Source: JADHUC01 sp964617665 (lineage in GTDB: Bacteria > Planctomycetota > Planctomycetia > Pirellulales > Pirellulaceae). From it: a stretch of DNA of 28,010 nt. The notes below the pieces were generated by a model that saw only the letters and a program-made list of their open reading frames with translations, ran no database searches and had not been told where the DNA came from. Numbering within the stretch: the first letter of the stretch is position 1; each line of letters opens with the position of its first letter. A program made the translations under genes and the position numbers. Location: contig CAZUAH010000144.1 in assembly GCA_964617665.1 (NCBI GenBank), positions 1-28,010 of the forward strand, given 5' to 3'. Positions 8,479 to 16,824 of the stretch are shown here, in pieces.

Positions 8479-9702
8479 TTATTTGGACGACGCTGTCGGC
8501 CACAGACCAAGCCATTTGCCAAATGATGGTGCCGCGGCCGTGCCCTCGCTACTTCCCGAATTGGGTGCCGATTCTCCGCCGCATAGGGCTTTGGCCATGT
8601 CTTCGAGACTGGTCGTGATCTTGGCTTTTGGGGCCTTCTCGATCAGCGGCACTCCATTGTTGCGCACTTCCACCATCAGCCGGTAGTCATTGGGCACTTG
8701 CCAGAAAATATCTTGTCCGATCGTATCTTGGGCCTTCTTCAGCCGGATCGGCTCGTTCCCCACGCCAGCCCGATTGACAACGATTTTCACCTTTTCACGC
8801 AGGCCGTCGATCGCTTCGAACGACTTCAGAAGTCGCACGACGTTACGTAGATTTGGCAAATCAAGTTGGGCGACCAGGAGCACCTCGTCCGAGCACTCGA
8901 GGGCCGCGATATCAAGCGGCCCGTACCCTTTGGAAAGGTCGAGAATCACGTGGGAGAACGACGCTTTCAGTAATCCAAGGACGCGCCGAAGAGTCTCGTG
9001 GGTGATATGCAGCGACTCCTCCAAATCGACTGGTCGCGGCAGCAGGAAAAGGCCGGAATCAAGTTTCGCCAAGGAACGCCTTAATAAATCGAAGTCCAAT
9101 CGTGTGATGTTATCCGCGACATCCGACAACGTGTAATCGTGCACCGCGTCCAAGAGTACATCAGCATCGCCAAGCGACAGGTCCAGGTCGACCATCACGA
9201 CCGACTTGCGTGGATCGGTCGCGAGGATGGATGCCAGGTTGACGGCTACACTGGTCGTTCCGACGCCGCCTGTAGCGCCGGCCACAGCGATCGTCGTGCA
9301 GCCTCGCGGCCCCTCGCCGTCGCCATCTTCATGGCTGGCAACCGTGCGCACCACGTTAGACACATCTTCGACACTAACGGGTAATGTGAGAAACTCTCTG
9401 ACGCCCGCCCGCATGGCACGCAGGATGACTTGACCGTCGTTCGAGGCGCTTACGGCGCAGACATTGCAGTCCGGCGTCCGATTGACCAACTCCGTGATCA
9501 ACGCGATGGCCTTATCAATGTCGCTGTCCAGACAGATCGTGGCCAATTGGGGACGAGTTTCCTCCAAGAGGGGAGCCGCCGTGTCGTAATCGACGCATTC
9601 GGCCTCCAGCCAAACGATATCCATGCTGGACAACGCGCGTTTCACTTCCTCACGTGTCGCGTCATCGGGATCAACAATTGCCGTTCTTACCACGTGGCTC
9701 AT
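8479..9702 (-). CDS. cpaE: CpaE/TadZ family pilus-localisation protein
   Basis: A 407-residue protein with two domains. Residues 1-120 form a receiver-like domain (VVRTAIVDPDDATREEVKRA; AMRAGVREFLTLPVSVEDV). Residues 135-385 are a MinD/ParA-type ATPase fold: deviant Walker A AGATGGVGTTSVAVNLA (about 141-157) and switch region VVMVDLDLSLGDADVLLD. The Walker A has no lysine at either usual position, as in some CpaE proteins that bind but hydrolyse ATP poorly. CpaE/TadZ positions the pilus machine at the pole or envelope. The ATG at 9702 has GGAAG 8-9 bases upstream; a GTG 15 bases earlier is less likely. The C-terminal 30 residues are serine/alanine-rich. Confidence 0.9.
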   Translation of the reverse strand: MSHVVRTAIVDPDDATREEVKRALSSMDIVWLEAECVDYDTAAPLLEETRPQLATICLDSDIDKAIALITELVNRTPDCNVCAVSASNDGQVILRAMRAGVREFLTLPVSVEDVSNVVRTVASHEDGDGEGPRGCTTIAVAGATGGVGTTSVAVNLASILATDPRKSVVMVDLDLSLGDADVLLDAVHDYTLSDVADNITRLDFDLLRRSLAKLDSGLFLLPRPVDLEESLHITHETLRRVLGLLKASFSHVILDLSKGYGPLDIAALECSDEVLLVAQLDLPNLRNVVRLLKSFEAIDGLREKVKIVVNRAGVGNEPIRLKKAQDTIGQDIFWQVPNDYRLMVEVRNNGVPLIEKAPKAKITTSLEDMAKALCGGESAPNSGSSEGTAAAPSFGKWLGLWPTASSK

Positions 9703-9879
9703 CTTGATATCTTCCACACATCAAGGAACAGGATGCGCATTTAGAGATTCTCCTAGATCAATCTACGTCGAAGTTAGCCGGCTGGCGGGAGAAAATGACG
9801 GTCATTCTGTTCGAAAGCCCACAACTGGAATGCGGCCGGGCTCGGATTAACGCCTTTCGGTCCGGATAGACCGATTGGA

Positions 9880-11567
9880 TCAGTCGAGCGGGTCATAGCC
9901 AAGCGGACCGAAAATGCCGGCTTCGTTCGATCCGCCGTCTTGGCGTGGCGGCTGAACTTGACCGGGATTCGTCCGCATTGGAGCCGACGTGCGTACTATC
10001 GGACGTCCTGCGGCCGACGCAGACGCAGGCGGCGGCAGTCGCTCGGCCCCACTCGACGGGCGCGCGGCATCTGGCATGACACTGCGAAGAGGGGCCGTGG
10101 GCGGGCCTTGACTCGGGACCGGCATCATCTGGTGTGTGGGGGCCGGAATGCTCTCTGCGGGCGCGTTCTGCATAGGTGCTTGGGAGGGAGTGCCATCCGG
10201 CTTCAGGCAACAGTTGGGAGTCTCAACGTAGCCGTACAAGTACAGTTCCTTGTCGTCCGGGTGCTCAGTGAGTTGGCTTGGTCCGCATTGGGGAACTTGA
10301 TGTGGTTCCATGGGGCCTACGAGCTCGGGAGTGACGAGGATCAGCAATTCTACCTCGTTAACTTGTTCTTCGACCCGCGAGAAGGCGCGACCGATGTATG
10401 GCATGTCGGCAAAACCAGGAACGCCCTTGTTAATCGCCTCGGTACGATACTGGATCAGCCCGGCGAGGGCGAGCGTTTGGCCGGCCCGCATTTCTACCGA
10501 GGTATCAGTGTACCGTTCTGTCAATCCGGGCACCTTGACGCCGTTGATTTCTACGCCTCGAGTTTCGTCTACTTCGCTAACACTCGGCCGGATTTCCAGT
10601 CGAATGTTGCCGTTCCCCAACACCATGGGGACGACATCAACCCGCGTCCCGTATTCGCGGAATTCGACGCTGGTCGTTCCCATTCCACTGGGGACAAGTA
10701 TTGGGAAACTACCTCCAGACTTGATTGTGGCCGGTCGGCCGGTCATGACGGTAATTGTGGGCTCGGTGAGCAGCTTCACCAAGTGATACTCTCGTAGGGC
10801 CTGCAGATAGGCAGTGAACGAATCGGCTGCCCAAAACCCTTTGAGCCGTATGGTGTCGCCGCCGATTCCGGGCACCAATTCTTGACCCGACGCATCAAAC
10901 GCCTGGGCAATTAGCCCAGCCGTGCCTTGATGTACGGATGCATTACTGGTGAGAAGCTGCCAGTCCAGCCCTAACTGGCGAAGTTTCGTCCTGGAGACCT
11001 CCATCACTTTCACGTGCAAGGCCACCTGCATAACGCCACCGACGGTTACTTCGTTGATCACGTCCTCGTAGAAGACTCCGGCCAGTCTGACGATTCCGTC
11101 GATCATATCGGGACGGGGCACGAATCCGGAGATGTACACGGCGTTTTCCAGCCGGACTATGCGGAGGGTCGCCTCTGGATACAAACTCTCAAGCAGATCT
11201 TTCAACTCGGACGCGTCGCGGGTCACAACAACATCGACGGTATAGACCTTCCCATCGGTGTCGAACATGTTCACCTGCGTAACACCTGGCTTGAGCCCCG
11301 CTACTTGAACGCGATTCTCGGCCAGCGGGATCGCCATCGCGATGTCCTGGTTGTTCACCCAAACGCGGGGATCTTCTTGTCAAGCGTGAGAATCCGGCTG
11401 GTACTGACGGTGATCTCCAGCCGCTGCGGCTTGTCGCTCACCTTGAATTCCATCGGGTTCCTAGGAGCCGTCTGCGCGTGCGCTGAGAGCGTTGGCCAAA
11501 GAAACCAGACTAGAAGGCCCAACAGTGGACCCACCTTCCGTGGCAGGGATGAATGATCGAGGAGCAC
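9880..11567 (-). CDS. cpaC: CpaC/RcpA family outer-membrane secretin, frameshifted as sequenced
   Basis: The gene reads in two frames that join at 11367-11370. The 5' part starts at a GTG (11567) with AAGGA 9 bases upstream. It has a signal peptide (GPLLGLLVWFLWPTLSAHA) and then SRILTLDKKIP, but soon stops. The next frame resumes RVWVNNQDIAMAIPL, which is the direct continuation of the secretin N-terminal motif. Restoring one C in the C run (four present, five needed) gives about 562 residues. After that come a BON-like segment, the secretin core (LLTEPTITVMTGRPATIKSG; FREYGTRVDVVPMVL; VEMRAGQTLALAGLI; ELLILVTPELVGPM) and a proline/alanine-rich tail of about 110 residues. It should form the outer-membrane pore for the Tad pilus. 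The homopolymer position suggests a sequencing error, but a real mutation is possible. Confidence 0.88.
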
Positions 11568-11829
11568 CGAAACACTTCCTTGCAATGGTGTGGAGGGGTC
11601 GTCCTGTCTGAGGAGCAGCCAAACGTCCGCGACATCGTGGGCCGATCCGCGCACGATTGCACGTATGGTGCCTCGCGCTCTAGTTGTTTCGATTAGATGG
11701 CCACCGGTTCCTGACCTAATGCGGGAGCGCAACCGTTGTAATTCGCACTCGCTACCTCACAACCGGCATCTTATGCGCGGACAGAACAATCGGTACCGTC
11801 AGAACCGGCGCGACCCTTACGACCGGCTT

Positions 11830-12849
11830 CTACTCGATGATCCCGTCCGAGTAGTCGGATACCCCGATGTCACCGTCCAGGTCTTCGAGAGTCATGTCCT
11901 CAGCCCTGTCGCCTTCCCCCGTATCCTCAGTGCTATCACCATCGGAACTGGAAGTGTCGGATTCGTAAAGGACTTCCCTTTGCGGTATGGTGCCAGCCGC
12001 TTCCCAGTTGTATTGGACAGCGTTTCCAGGAGAAAGGACTTGCATGGACCAATAGGGGCCGGACGGTTCTTTTTCCGCGTTATCCGTCCCGTCGAACAGC
12101 CCTCGATTGAGAACCAATTCCCCGTCAGATGTCTCATCGGCCACATCTACACGGCCCAAGGCTTGCTCGAGCGTAGATCCCGGCGTCTCTTCCACGCCCG
12201 CGTCATCCGGGCTTCTCAGCGACAATGTGATCGTGCCCATCTCAGCCGCCATGGCCAATCTTTCCACCTGATCCGGCTGCAAAATCAGCGAAACGGCACG
12301 CGTCTCGTCGGGCGATCCTCCCGTATCCATGCTAGGCGCGACATCGCTGTTGACGGCGAACACGCGCACGCCCGACAGGATGATTTTGGCCAAGCCACTC
12401 GAGCCGAGGCCAGTGGACCGCAACGCGACGATCACATCCACTCGATCCCCCGGTACGATCAGGTTCGAGACAGACGAGTCTATGGCTACTCTGATGGAAA
12501 AAACGCGATATCCCTGTGGCACCAAGATTGAACTGCTGGCTTCCGTTTCATCCATGACCATATCGTTCAATACTGCCAAGCCAGGATAAAGCCGATTTTT
12601 GGCGTACTTGCCGTCCAGTTCCTCGAGCGTTGTGACGGCGTTTTCCGGCACCTGATCAGCAGCCCACTCGGCAATCTCGACATTCTCCTCGCTGATTGCC
12701 TCGTTAATGCTGACTTCCGTCTTGGCTACAACAACCTGGGCCTTTTCGATCTCAGGTGTGGCCGCGGCCTTATTCATCTGTTGGTAGACGCCGATCGCGG
12801 CAACCAAACCGCAGCCCAACGCGATCGTGATCAGGATTACTGGCTTCAT
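11830..12849 (-). CDS. cpaB: CpaB/RcpC family Flp pilus assembly protein
   Basis: A 339-residue protein with an N-terminal membrane anchor (MKPVILITIALGCGLVAAIGVY) and a SAF-like domain (about 35-110: AQVVVAKTEVSINEAISEEN and GKYAKNRLYPGLAVLNDMV). The CpaB core follows: GYRVFSIRVAIDSSVSNLIVPGDRVDVIVAL (split, about 112-142), ILSGVRVFAVNS and VSLILQPDQVERLAMAAEMGTITL. The last 80 residues are acidic (EDTGEGDRAEDMTLEDLDGD). CpaB/RcpC sits in the periplasm and is thought to work with the secretin. It follows the TadE gene by 17 bases. The 262 bases between it and the secretin start hold no clear gene. Confidence 0.92.
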   Translation of the reverse strand: MKPVILITIALGCGLVAAIGVYQQMNKAAATPEIEKAQVVVAKTEVSINEAISEENVEIAEWAADQVPENAVTTLEELDGKYAKNRLYPGLAVLNDMVMDETEASSSILVPQGYRVFSIRVAIDSSVSNLIVPGDRVDVIVALRSTGLGSSGLAKIILSGVRVFAVNSDVAPSMDTGGSPDETRAVSLILQPDQVERLAMAAEMGTITLSLRSPDDAGVEETPGSTLEQALGRVDVADETSDGELVLNRGLFDGTDNAEKEPSGPYWSMQVLSPGNAVQYNWEAAGTIPQREVLYESDTSSSDGDSTEDTGEGDRAEDMTLEDLDGDIGVSDYSDGIIE

Positions 12850-12866
12850 GTCTTCACCTTGTCACG

Positions 12867-13361
12867 TCACTCGCGACGCATGGTAGAGTTTGCTGTCAGC
12901 GTTTGGCCGCCCAAAAACCAGGGTGCGGGCAGCCAACTGACGTCGTTAAATGGCACGGAAACTTGGACCGTAATCGCGTCCCCCGTGTCCGTTGTGGACA
13001 GATTCGATGGCTGGACGGTGACGCTCACATCCTGCCGGTCCACCGATCCGCCGTCCAGATAGTCTTTGACAGTCGAAATCGTACTGGAGGAAGTAGCGCC
13101 ATCGATCACGGCTACGCGCGATCCGGAACGGGCCGCGTTGGTCAAGAGTTGCTGTACCATGATCATGCGTCCAAATTCGAACATGCCGAAAATCAGCAGG
13201 AAGAACAGGGGCGCGACAATCGCAAATTCCACGGCCGACGCTCCGCGGCGCCGGTGCCGTAAGAAACGAGTGAAACCAGTGATTCTCCACCGACGTCCTC
13301 GTGAGACGCTTCGTCGCGAATCGTCTTGCCTTCTCAGTTGACTCTTCATCGTTTTCACCAT
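12867..13361 (-). CDS. TadE-like minor pilin (pseudopilin)
   Basis: A 164-residue protein with a basic N terminus (about 35 residues rich in R/K) followed by RRGASAVEFAIVAPLFFLLI, which is the TadE motif: an RRG..AVEFA prepilin-like start then one membrane helix (to about residue 62). The rest is periplasmic (TNAARSGSRVAVIDGATSSS; DAITVQVSVPFNDVSW). TadE proteins are pseudopilins processed by the prepilin peptidase encoded next door. The ATG at 13361 lies 14 bases after the tadV stop, with AGGAAAG about 11 bases upstream; an ATG 12 bases later is an alternative. Only one TadE/TadF-type gene is visible here. Confidence 0.88.
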   Translation of the reverse strand: MVKTMKSQLRRQDDSRRSVSRGRRWRITGFTRFLRHRRRGASAVEFAIVAPLFFLLIFGMFEFGRMIMVQQLLTNAARSGSRVAVIDGATSSSTISTVKDYLDGGSVDRQDVSVTVQPSNLSTTDTGDAITVQVSVPFNDVSWLPAPWFLGGQTLTANSTMRRE

Positions 13362-13375
13362 TAGCGGTTGCTTTC

Positions 13376-13942
13376 CTACGTCAGCATTCCTGTCCATGCG
13401 AAGTAGGAAATCGTACCAATCGTGATGGGAATGCCATACGGCAACAACAACATCGAGGGCTTCCGATCGGCGGCGATCTCCGCCAGTTGATTCGGATCTC
13501 GAATCGTCATCATCTCGTACAGAATGCCTCGAAACTGTATCAGGTGTTTGCGCCAGCTTCGCTTCCACAAGGTCATGCCGATGGCCAATAGACCGCCGAC
13601 AATCGCTGAAACGCAAAATGCATAGAACGTGTGCGTGGCGTGAATCCAGGCACCAACGCCGGCCAGCAATTTCACGTCGCCAGCTCCCATGCCGCCAATG
13701 GCGTACGCCGGTAACAGCAGCGCCAAACCGACAACCGTGCCCAAGATGCTCCATCCCAGTCCTTCCCAGCCGAAAGCCACTGTGCTGTAAATCCAGCCGC
13801 TAATGACCAGTGGGAAAGTGATCCAATTTGGAACCTTCAGAGCAATTCCATCGATAACCGCCGCCACAATCAACACAACGCTAACCAGCCAAATCGGCCA
13901 GTTTTCAAGTAGGACAGCGCCCAAATCCCAGACAGACTCCAT
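13376..13942 (-). CDS. TadV/CpaA type prepilin peptidase (A24 family)
   Basis: A 188-residue polytopic membrane protein. The two catalytic aspartates are in VVLIVAAVIDGIALKVPNWI (D about residue 31) and GGMGAGDVKLLAGVGAW (D about residue 90), the GxGD-type arrangement of A24 aspartic peptidases. Size matches the short CpaA/TadV form, which lacks the methylase half of PilD. It should cleave Flp and TadE prepilins in the inner membrane. The ATG at 13942 has GGGAG 8 bases upstream, so the longer upstream reading is rejected. It lies 74 bases after the 36-residue peptide gene and 14 bases before tadE. Confidence 0.92.
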   Translation of the reverse strand: MESVWDLGAVLLENWPIWLVSVVLIVAAVIDGIALKVPNWITFPLVISGWIYSTVAFGWEGLGWSILGTVVGLALLLPAYAIGGMGAGDVKLLAGVGAWIHATHTFYAFCVSAIVGGLLAIGMTLWKRSWRKHLIQFRGILYEMMTIRDPNQLAEIAADRKPSMLLLPYGIPITIGTISYFAWTGMLT

Positions 13943-14016
13943 GTCATCAACTCCCGTTATTGCCTTTTCCTTTCCCGACTGCTTTCCACTGCATTCGGGT
14001 CTGTATTCCGGCTGGT

Positions 14017-14127
14017 TCAGAACCGCAAGTTCAACAAGTAGCCCACGAAAACGGCTACGATTGTTGAAAAGTAGCACGCGATTTCGACCGCGCCGGCAAC
14101 AGCTTCTTGAGAAATGATGGTGTACAT
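14017..14127 (-). CDS. 36-residue membrane peptide at the head of the Tad operon (pilin position)
   Basis: The ATG at 14127 has a good GAGGA 8 bases upstream and leads to a 36-codon frame ending TGA. The peptide begins MYTIISQEAVAGAVEIA, continues as a hydrophobic helix (CYFSTIVAVFVGYLL) and ends NLRF. It occupies the place where the Flp major pilin is usually encoded. AVAGAVEIA loosely recalls the Flp motif with glutamate a few residues after the cleavage site, but the usual basic leader and glycine plus EY pair are missing. It may be an unusual Flp-like pilin, or a small accessory membrane protein. No canonical Flp pilin gene was found anywhere in the window. Function is not established. 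Confidence 0.6.
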   Translation of the reverse strand: MYTIISQEAVAGAVEIACYFSTIVAVFVGYLLNLRF

Positions 14128-14340
14128 AATCGTGTTCCTCGATTTCGCGGACTCCGAACGGACCGCCCGCGATGCAGAAGTTACGATCCTCCACAGGAAA
14201 CCTAGGTCATCTACCGCCACAGTCAAATTCTGCCTGGGCCATCGGCGCGATTCGACCGTCATATCCCGCACGAACTGACCGTGTTTCGGGCAGCTAGCGA
14301 GGGATTATTCGCGCGAAAACCATCCTGCTAGCTACGACGG

Positions 14341-14367
14341 GATCGCGTGGGGCGTCGCCCCGCGATC
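14341..14367. repeat. GC-rich inverted repeat in the Tad/EEP intergenic region
   Basis: The left arm GATCGC, two unpaired bases, and GGGGCG pair with CGCCCC and GCGATC around a one-base centre in the DNA. It could be an operator or a hairpin in a leader RNA. No T tract follows on either strand, so an intrinsic terminator is unlikely. Confidence 0.55.
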
Positions 14368-14433
14368 TGCCAACGATTCTGCTGACTGATCTGGAGTCCT
14401 CTAGGCGGTTTCGCTATTCTTCCGGGGGCTCCG

Positions 14434-14449
14434 TGGCACGAGCCCTGCC
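14434..14449 (+). promoter_or_regulatory. Possible sigma-54 (RpoN) -24/-12 promoter
   Basis: TGGCACGAGCCCTGCC matches the TGGCACG-N4-TTGC pattern except CTGC for TTGC; the GG and GC pairs are exactly 10 bases apart. A transcript would start near 14460, giving a leader of about 40 bases before the EEP gene start at 14502, which is a sensible layout. Bacterial enhancer-binding sites were not identified. Confidence 0.35.
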
Positions 14450-14501
14450 ACAGTCGCACAAGGATGTTTTCTATTCGGGACTGCTGCCCAAGGAGGGGCC
14501 G

Positions 14502-15488
14502 ATGAGAAAGGCCGTTTTTCTACTGGTCGGAGCGGCGATTGCCTGGTTCGTCTTCCAGAACTTCGAAATCGCCGGCCTGGATGGTTTCCGCTTAGTTCCT
14601 CGCGAAGACTCCGTCGCCGACGGTCCCGACGATGCCCCCTCGGACGCAATGGCTGCGCCGCCCGCTCGGGCCAAAGGGACAATTCGCGTGGCTTCTTTCA
14701 ACATCCAAGTATTTGGGACCAGCAAATCCAAAAAACCGCACGTGATGGATGTTCTCGCACGCATCGTGCGCAGATTCGATGTCGTGGCTGTGCAGGAGAT
14801 TCGTAGCAAGGACCAGGATATCATTCCGAGCTTCGTCGACCTGATCAACTCAACCGATGTCAGGTATGACTACGTGATCGGGCCTCGACTGGGCCGAACG
14901 GTCAGCAAGGAACAGTATGCGTTCATCTACGACATGACGACTGTCGAGGTGGATCGCACGCAGTTGTACACCGTAGCCGATCCGCACGACATGCTGCACC
15001 GAGAGCCGTTGGTCGGCTGGTTTCGCGTACGGGGGCCACCGGAGGAGGAGGCGTTTACCTTTTCGCTGATCAATATCCACACCGATCCTGACGTTGCGGA
15101 AGAAGAAGTTAACGTGCTGGCTCAGGTCTACCCCGCGGTGCGCGACGACGGTAGGCAGGAAGACGACGTGATCGTCCTTGGCGACTTGAACGTCGACGAC
15201 AAGCATTTGGGTCAGTTGGGCCAGATCTCGGGGATGGCATGGGTCATCTCCAACACACCGACCAATGTGGCAATGAACAAGCAATACGACAACATCGTCT
15301 TCCACAAAGAGGCCACGCGTGAATTTACTGGTCGCGGCGGTGTGTTCGACTTCCTGCGCGAATACAACATGAACAGAGACGAAGCAGAAGAAGTCTCGGA
15401 TCATCTTCCTGTGTGGGCCGAATTCAGCTCCTACGAAGGCGGTCAGCCCGGGCGAATTGCCACCATGCCAGATTCTACGACTCGCTAG
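14502..15488 (+). CDS. Membrane-anchored endonuclease/exonuclease/phosphatase (DNase I-like) protein
   Basis: A 328-residue protein. The start ATG at 14502 follows a perfect AAGGAGG by 5-6 bases; an in-frame ATG 69 bases upstream has no such site. Residues 1-20 (MRKAVFLLVGAAIAWFVFQN) form a signal anchor, then an acidic/proline linker. The EEP fold runs from about residue 57: IRVASFNIQVFG, VVAVQEIRSKDQDI (metal-binding E), FSLINIHTDPD (catalytic H), VIVLGDLNVDD (D..N) and VSDHLPVWAEF (C-terminal D-H pair). All key residues of the DNase I/exonuclease III superfamily are present, and the FNIQVFG/VQEIR spacing resembles DNase I. It is likely an extracytoplasmic nuclease or phosphodiesterase; the substrate is unknown. 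It is divergent from the Tad operon. Confidence 0.88.
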   Translation: MRKAVFLLVGAAIAWFVFQNFEIAGLDGFRLVPREDSVADGPDDAPSDAMAAPPARAKGTIRVASFNIQVFGTSKSKKPHVMDVLARIVRRFDVVAVQEIRSKDQDIIPSFVDLINSTDVRYDYVIGPRLGRTVSKEQYAFIYDMTTVEVDRTQLYTVADPHDMLHREPLVGWFRVRGPPEEEAFTFSLINIHTDPDVAEEEVNVLAQVYPAVRDDGRQEDDVIVLGDLNVDDKHLGQLGQISGMAWVISNTPTNVAMNKQYDNIVFHKEATREFTGRGGVFDFLREYNMNRDEAEEVSDHLPVWAEFSSYEGGQPGRIATMPDSTTR

Positions 15489-15499
15489 TGCGGATCCAT

Positions 15500-15531
15500 A
15501 ACTACGCTGGCCTTTCTAGGCCGTCGTAGTT
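15500..15531. terminator. Bidirectional hairpin between convergent genes
   Basis: AACTACG and CGTAGTT pair around an inner GGCCT/AGGCC stem with a 2x2 internal mismatch and a four-base loop. It begins 12 bases after the EEP gene stop and faces the M42 peptidase gene end at 15584, so it suits both transcripts. There is no T run. An alternative pairing (TGGCCTTTC at 15508-15516 with GAAAGGCCA at 15544-15552) shares the same bases. Confidence 0.6.
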
Positions 15532-15583
15532 CCAGTCAGCCTGGAAAGGCCAACCCGCAAAGACGATAGATGCGAGGTATGGT

Positions 15584-16648
15584 CTACACCATCGGCGCAA
15601 AGTCCTCGTCGTCTGTCAGTCCAGCCGCGAATTCAGCCAGTAGGTCAGCGGTCTTGTCCAGATCCTCCAGCGAGATCGTTTCCACGGCGCTGTGCATATA
15701 GCGGGTGGGGATGCTCACAAGACCGGTCGCAACGCCCGATCGAGTAACCTGGATCGAATTAGCGTCGTTGGGCGAGGCACGTCCACTCGCAGCCGGCTGA
15801 TATTCGATTTCCTTGGCCTTCGCGGTTTCTATCAAGCGGTCGGTAACCCCCGGATTCATATTCGGCCCGCGAAAAATCACGGGACCGCCTCCCAGCTTGA
15901 TGTCGCCCTGTTGACGCTGATCGACGGTTGGGCAGTCGGTGGCGTGAGTCACATCGACGGCGATTCCGACTTGAGGGTCTATACCAAATGTGCTGGTTCT
16001 AGCACCGCGTAGGCCGATCTCCTCTTGAACGGTCGACACCGCGTACAGCGAGCATCGAAGCTCCCGCTGTGCCGCTCGACGCAAAGCCTCCAGTACCACC
16101 CACAGCCCCGTGGAATCGTCCATGCCGGGCGCGCTGGCCAAACCGTTCTGCAACTCCCGATAGCCCAACTCTAGCGTCACAGCGTCGCCGACGGTCACGA
16201 TTGCACCAGCGTCCTCCTGGTCCTTGGCCCCGATATCCAGCCAGAGTTCTTCGAGCTTGACTACCTGCTTCCGTTCCTGTTCGTTCAACAGATGGATGGG
16301 TTTGCGGGCAATCAGCGCTGAAATTGGTCCCTTCCGCGTCCATATCGTCATCCGTTGGCCGATCAGTTGTTGGGGATCCCATCCGCCGATGGTCTGAGCA
16401 TACAGAAACCCCTTCTCGTCGATGTGCGTGATCAGCATGCCGATTTGGTCACAGTGCCCTGCGAGCATCACGCGAAGCGGCTGTCCCGGATTCGCGCATG
16501 CGATGACGTTCCCATGGAAATCTGTTGTCACTTCGTCCGCAAAACTGCCCACATAGTCGCGCACGACCTTCTGTACTGGCTGTTCAAAACCCGATGGGCT
16601 AGGCGTCTCAAGCAGTTTCTTCAACAGTTCGTGGGCAGCCGGTTCCAT
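15584..16648 (-). CDS. M42 family metallo-aminopeptidase
   Basis: A 354-residue cytosolic peptidase of the glutamyl/deblocking aminopeptidase (FrvX/PepA-like M42) family. Expected ligands are seen: H65 and D67 in MLAGHCDQIGM, D177 in APGMDDSTGLW, E209-E210 in TVQEEIGLRGAR, D232 in GIAVDVTHATD and H319 in TRYMHSAVE. It should remove N-terminal residues from peptides using two zinc or cobalt ions and form a large oligomer. GRASPNDANSIQ stands where many members have GRPTGTDA. The ATG at 16648 has AAGGA 6 bases upstream. Length is normal for the family. It follows the TIGR01777 gene on the same strand with a 176-base gap that holds no visible gene. Confidence 0.93.
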   Translation of the reverse strand: MEPAAHELLKKLLETPSPSGFEQPVQKVVRDYVGSFADEVTTDFHGNVIACANPGQPLRVMLAGHCDQIGMLITHIDEKGFLYAQTIGGWDPQQLIGQRMTIWTRKGPISALIARKPIHLLNEQERKQVVKLEELWLDIGAKDQEDAGAIVTVGDAVTLELGYRELQNGLASAPGMDDSTGLWVVLEALRRAAQRELRCSLYAVSTVQEEIGLRGARTSTFGIDPQVGIAVDVTHATDCPTVDQRQQGDIKLGGGPVIFRGPNMNPGVTDRLIETAKAKEIEYQPAASGRASPNDANSIQVTRSGVATGLVSIPTRYMHSAVETISLEDLDKTADLLAEFAAGLTDDEDFAPMV

Positions 16649-16824
16649 GTGAGTTCCTTGCGTGCTTTAAGGGGAATGTCGCAAGCAGCATACCCCACGT
16701 GGCAGATTCCGACCAGACGTCCGTGCGACCGCCTAAGAACGCCCTACTTGAGAATACTGTACTACTAATGTGCAAGATCGTTAGCTTTTTCACAAAGTTA
16801 GCGACCAACGGGAGCGGGCCATTG

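Larger units (their letters stand above)
14128..14501. promoter_or_regulatory. Divergent control region between the Tad operon and the EEP nuclease gene
   Basis: This 374-base stretch has no convincing gene. It must hold the start signals of the Tad operon (leftward) and probably of the EEP-domain gene (rightward). Visible structures are a hairpin at 14341-14367, two copies of the palindrome GCTAGC about 35 bases apart around 14290-14335, and a sigma-54-like site at 14434-14449. No clear sigma-70 promoter for the Tad operon was seen. Confidence 0.5.

Noticed and set aside
9940..10797. A 285-codon plus-strand frame
   Set aside because: It is antisense to the secretin gene and shows no domain or signal sequence.
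12867..13754. A 295-residue reading for the TadE gene
   Set aside because: The first 131 codons overlap the prepilin peptidase gene in another frame; the ATG at 13361 just after the peptidase stop gives a normal TadE length with the expected basic start.
14341..14367. Hairpin as an intrinsic terminator
   Set aside because: It lies between two divergent gene starts and has no T run on either side.
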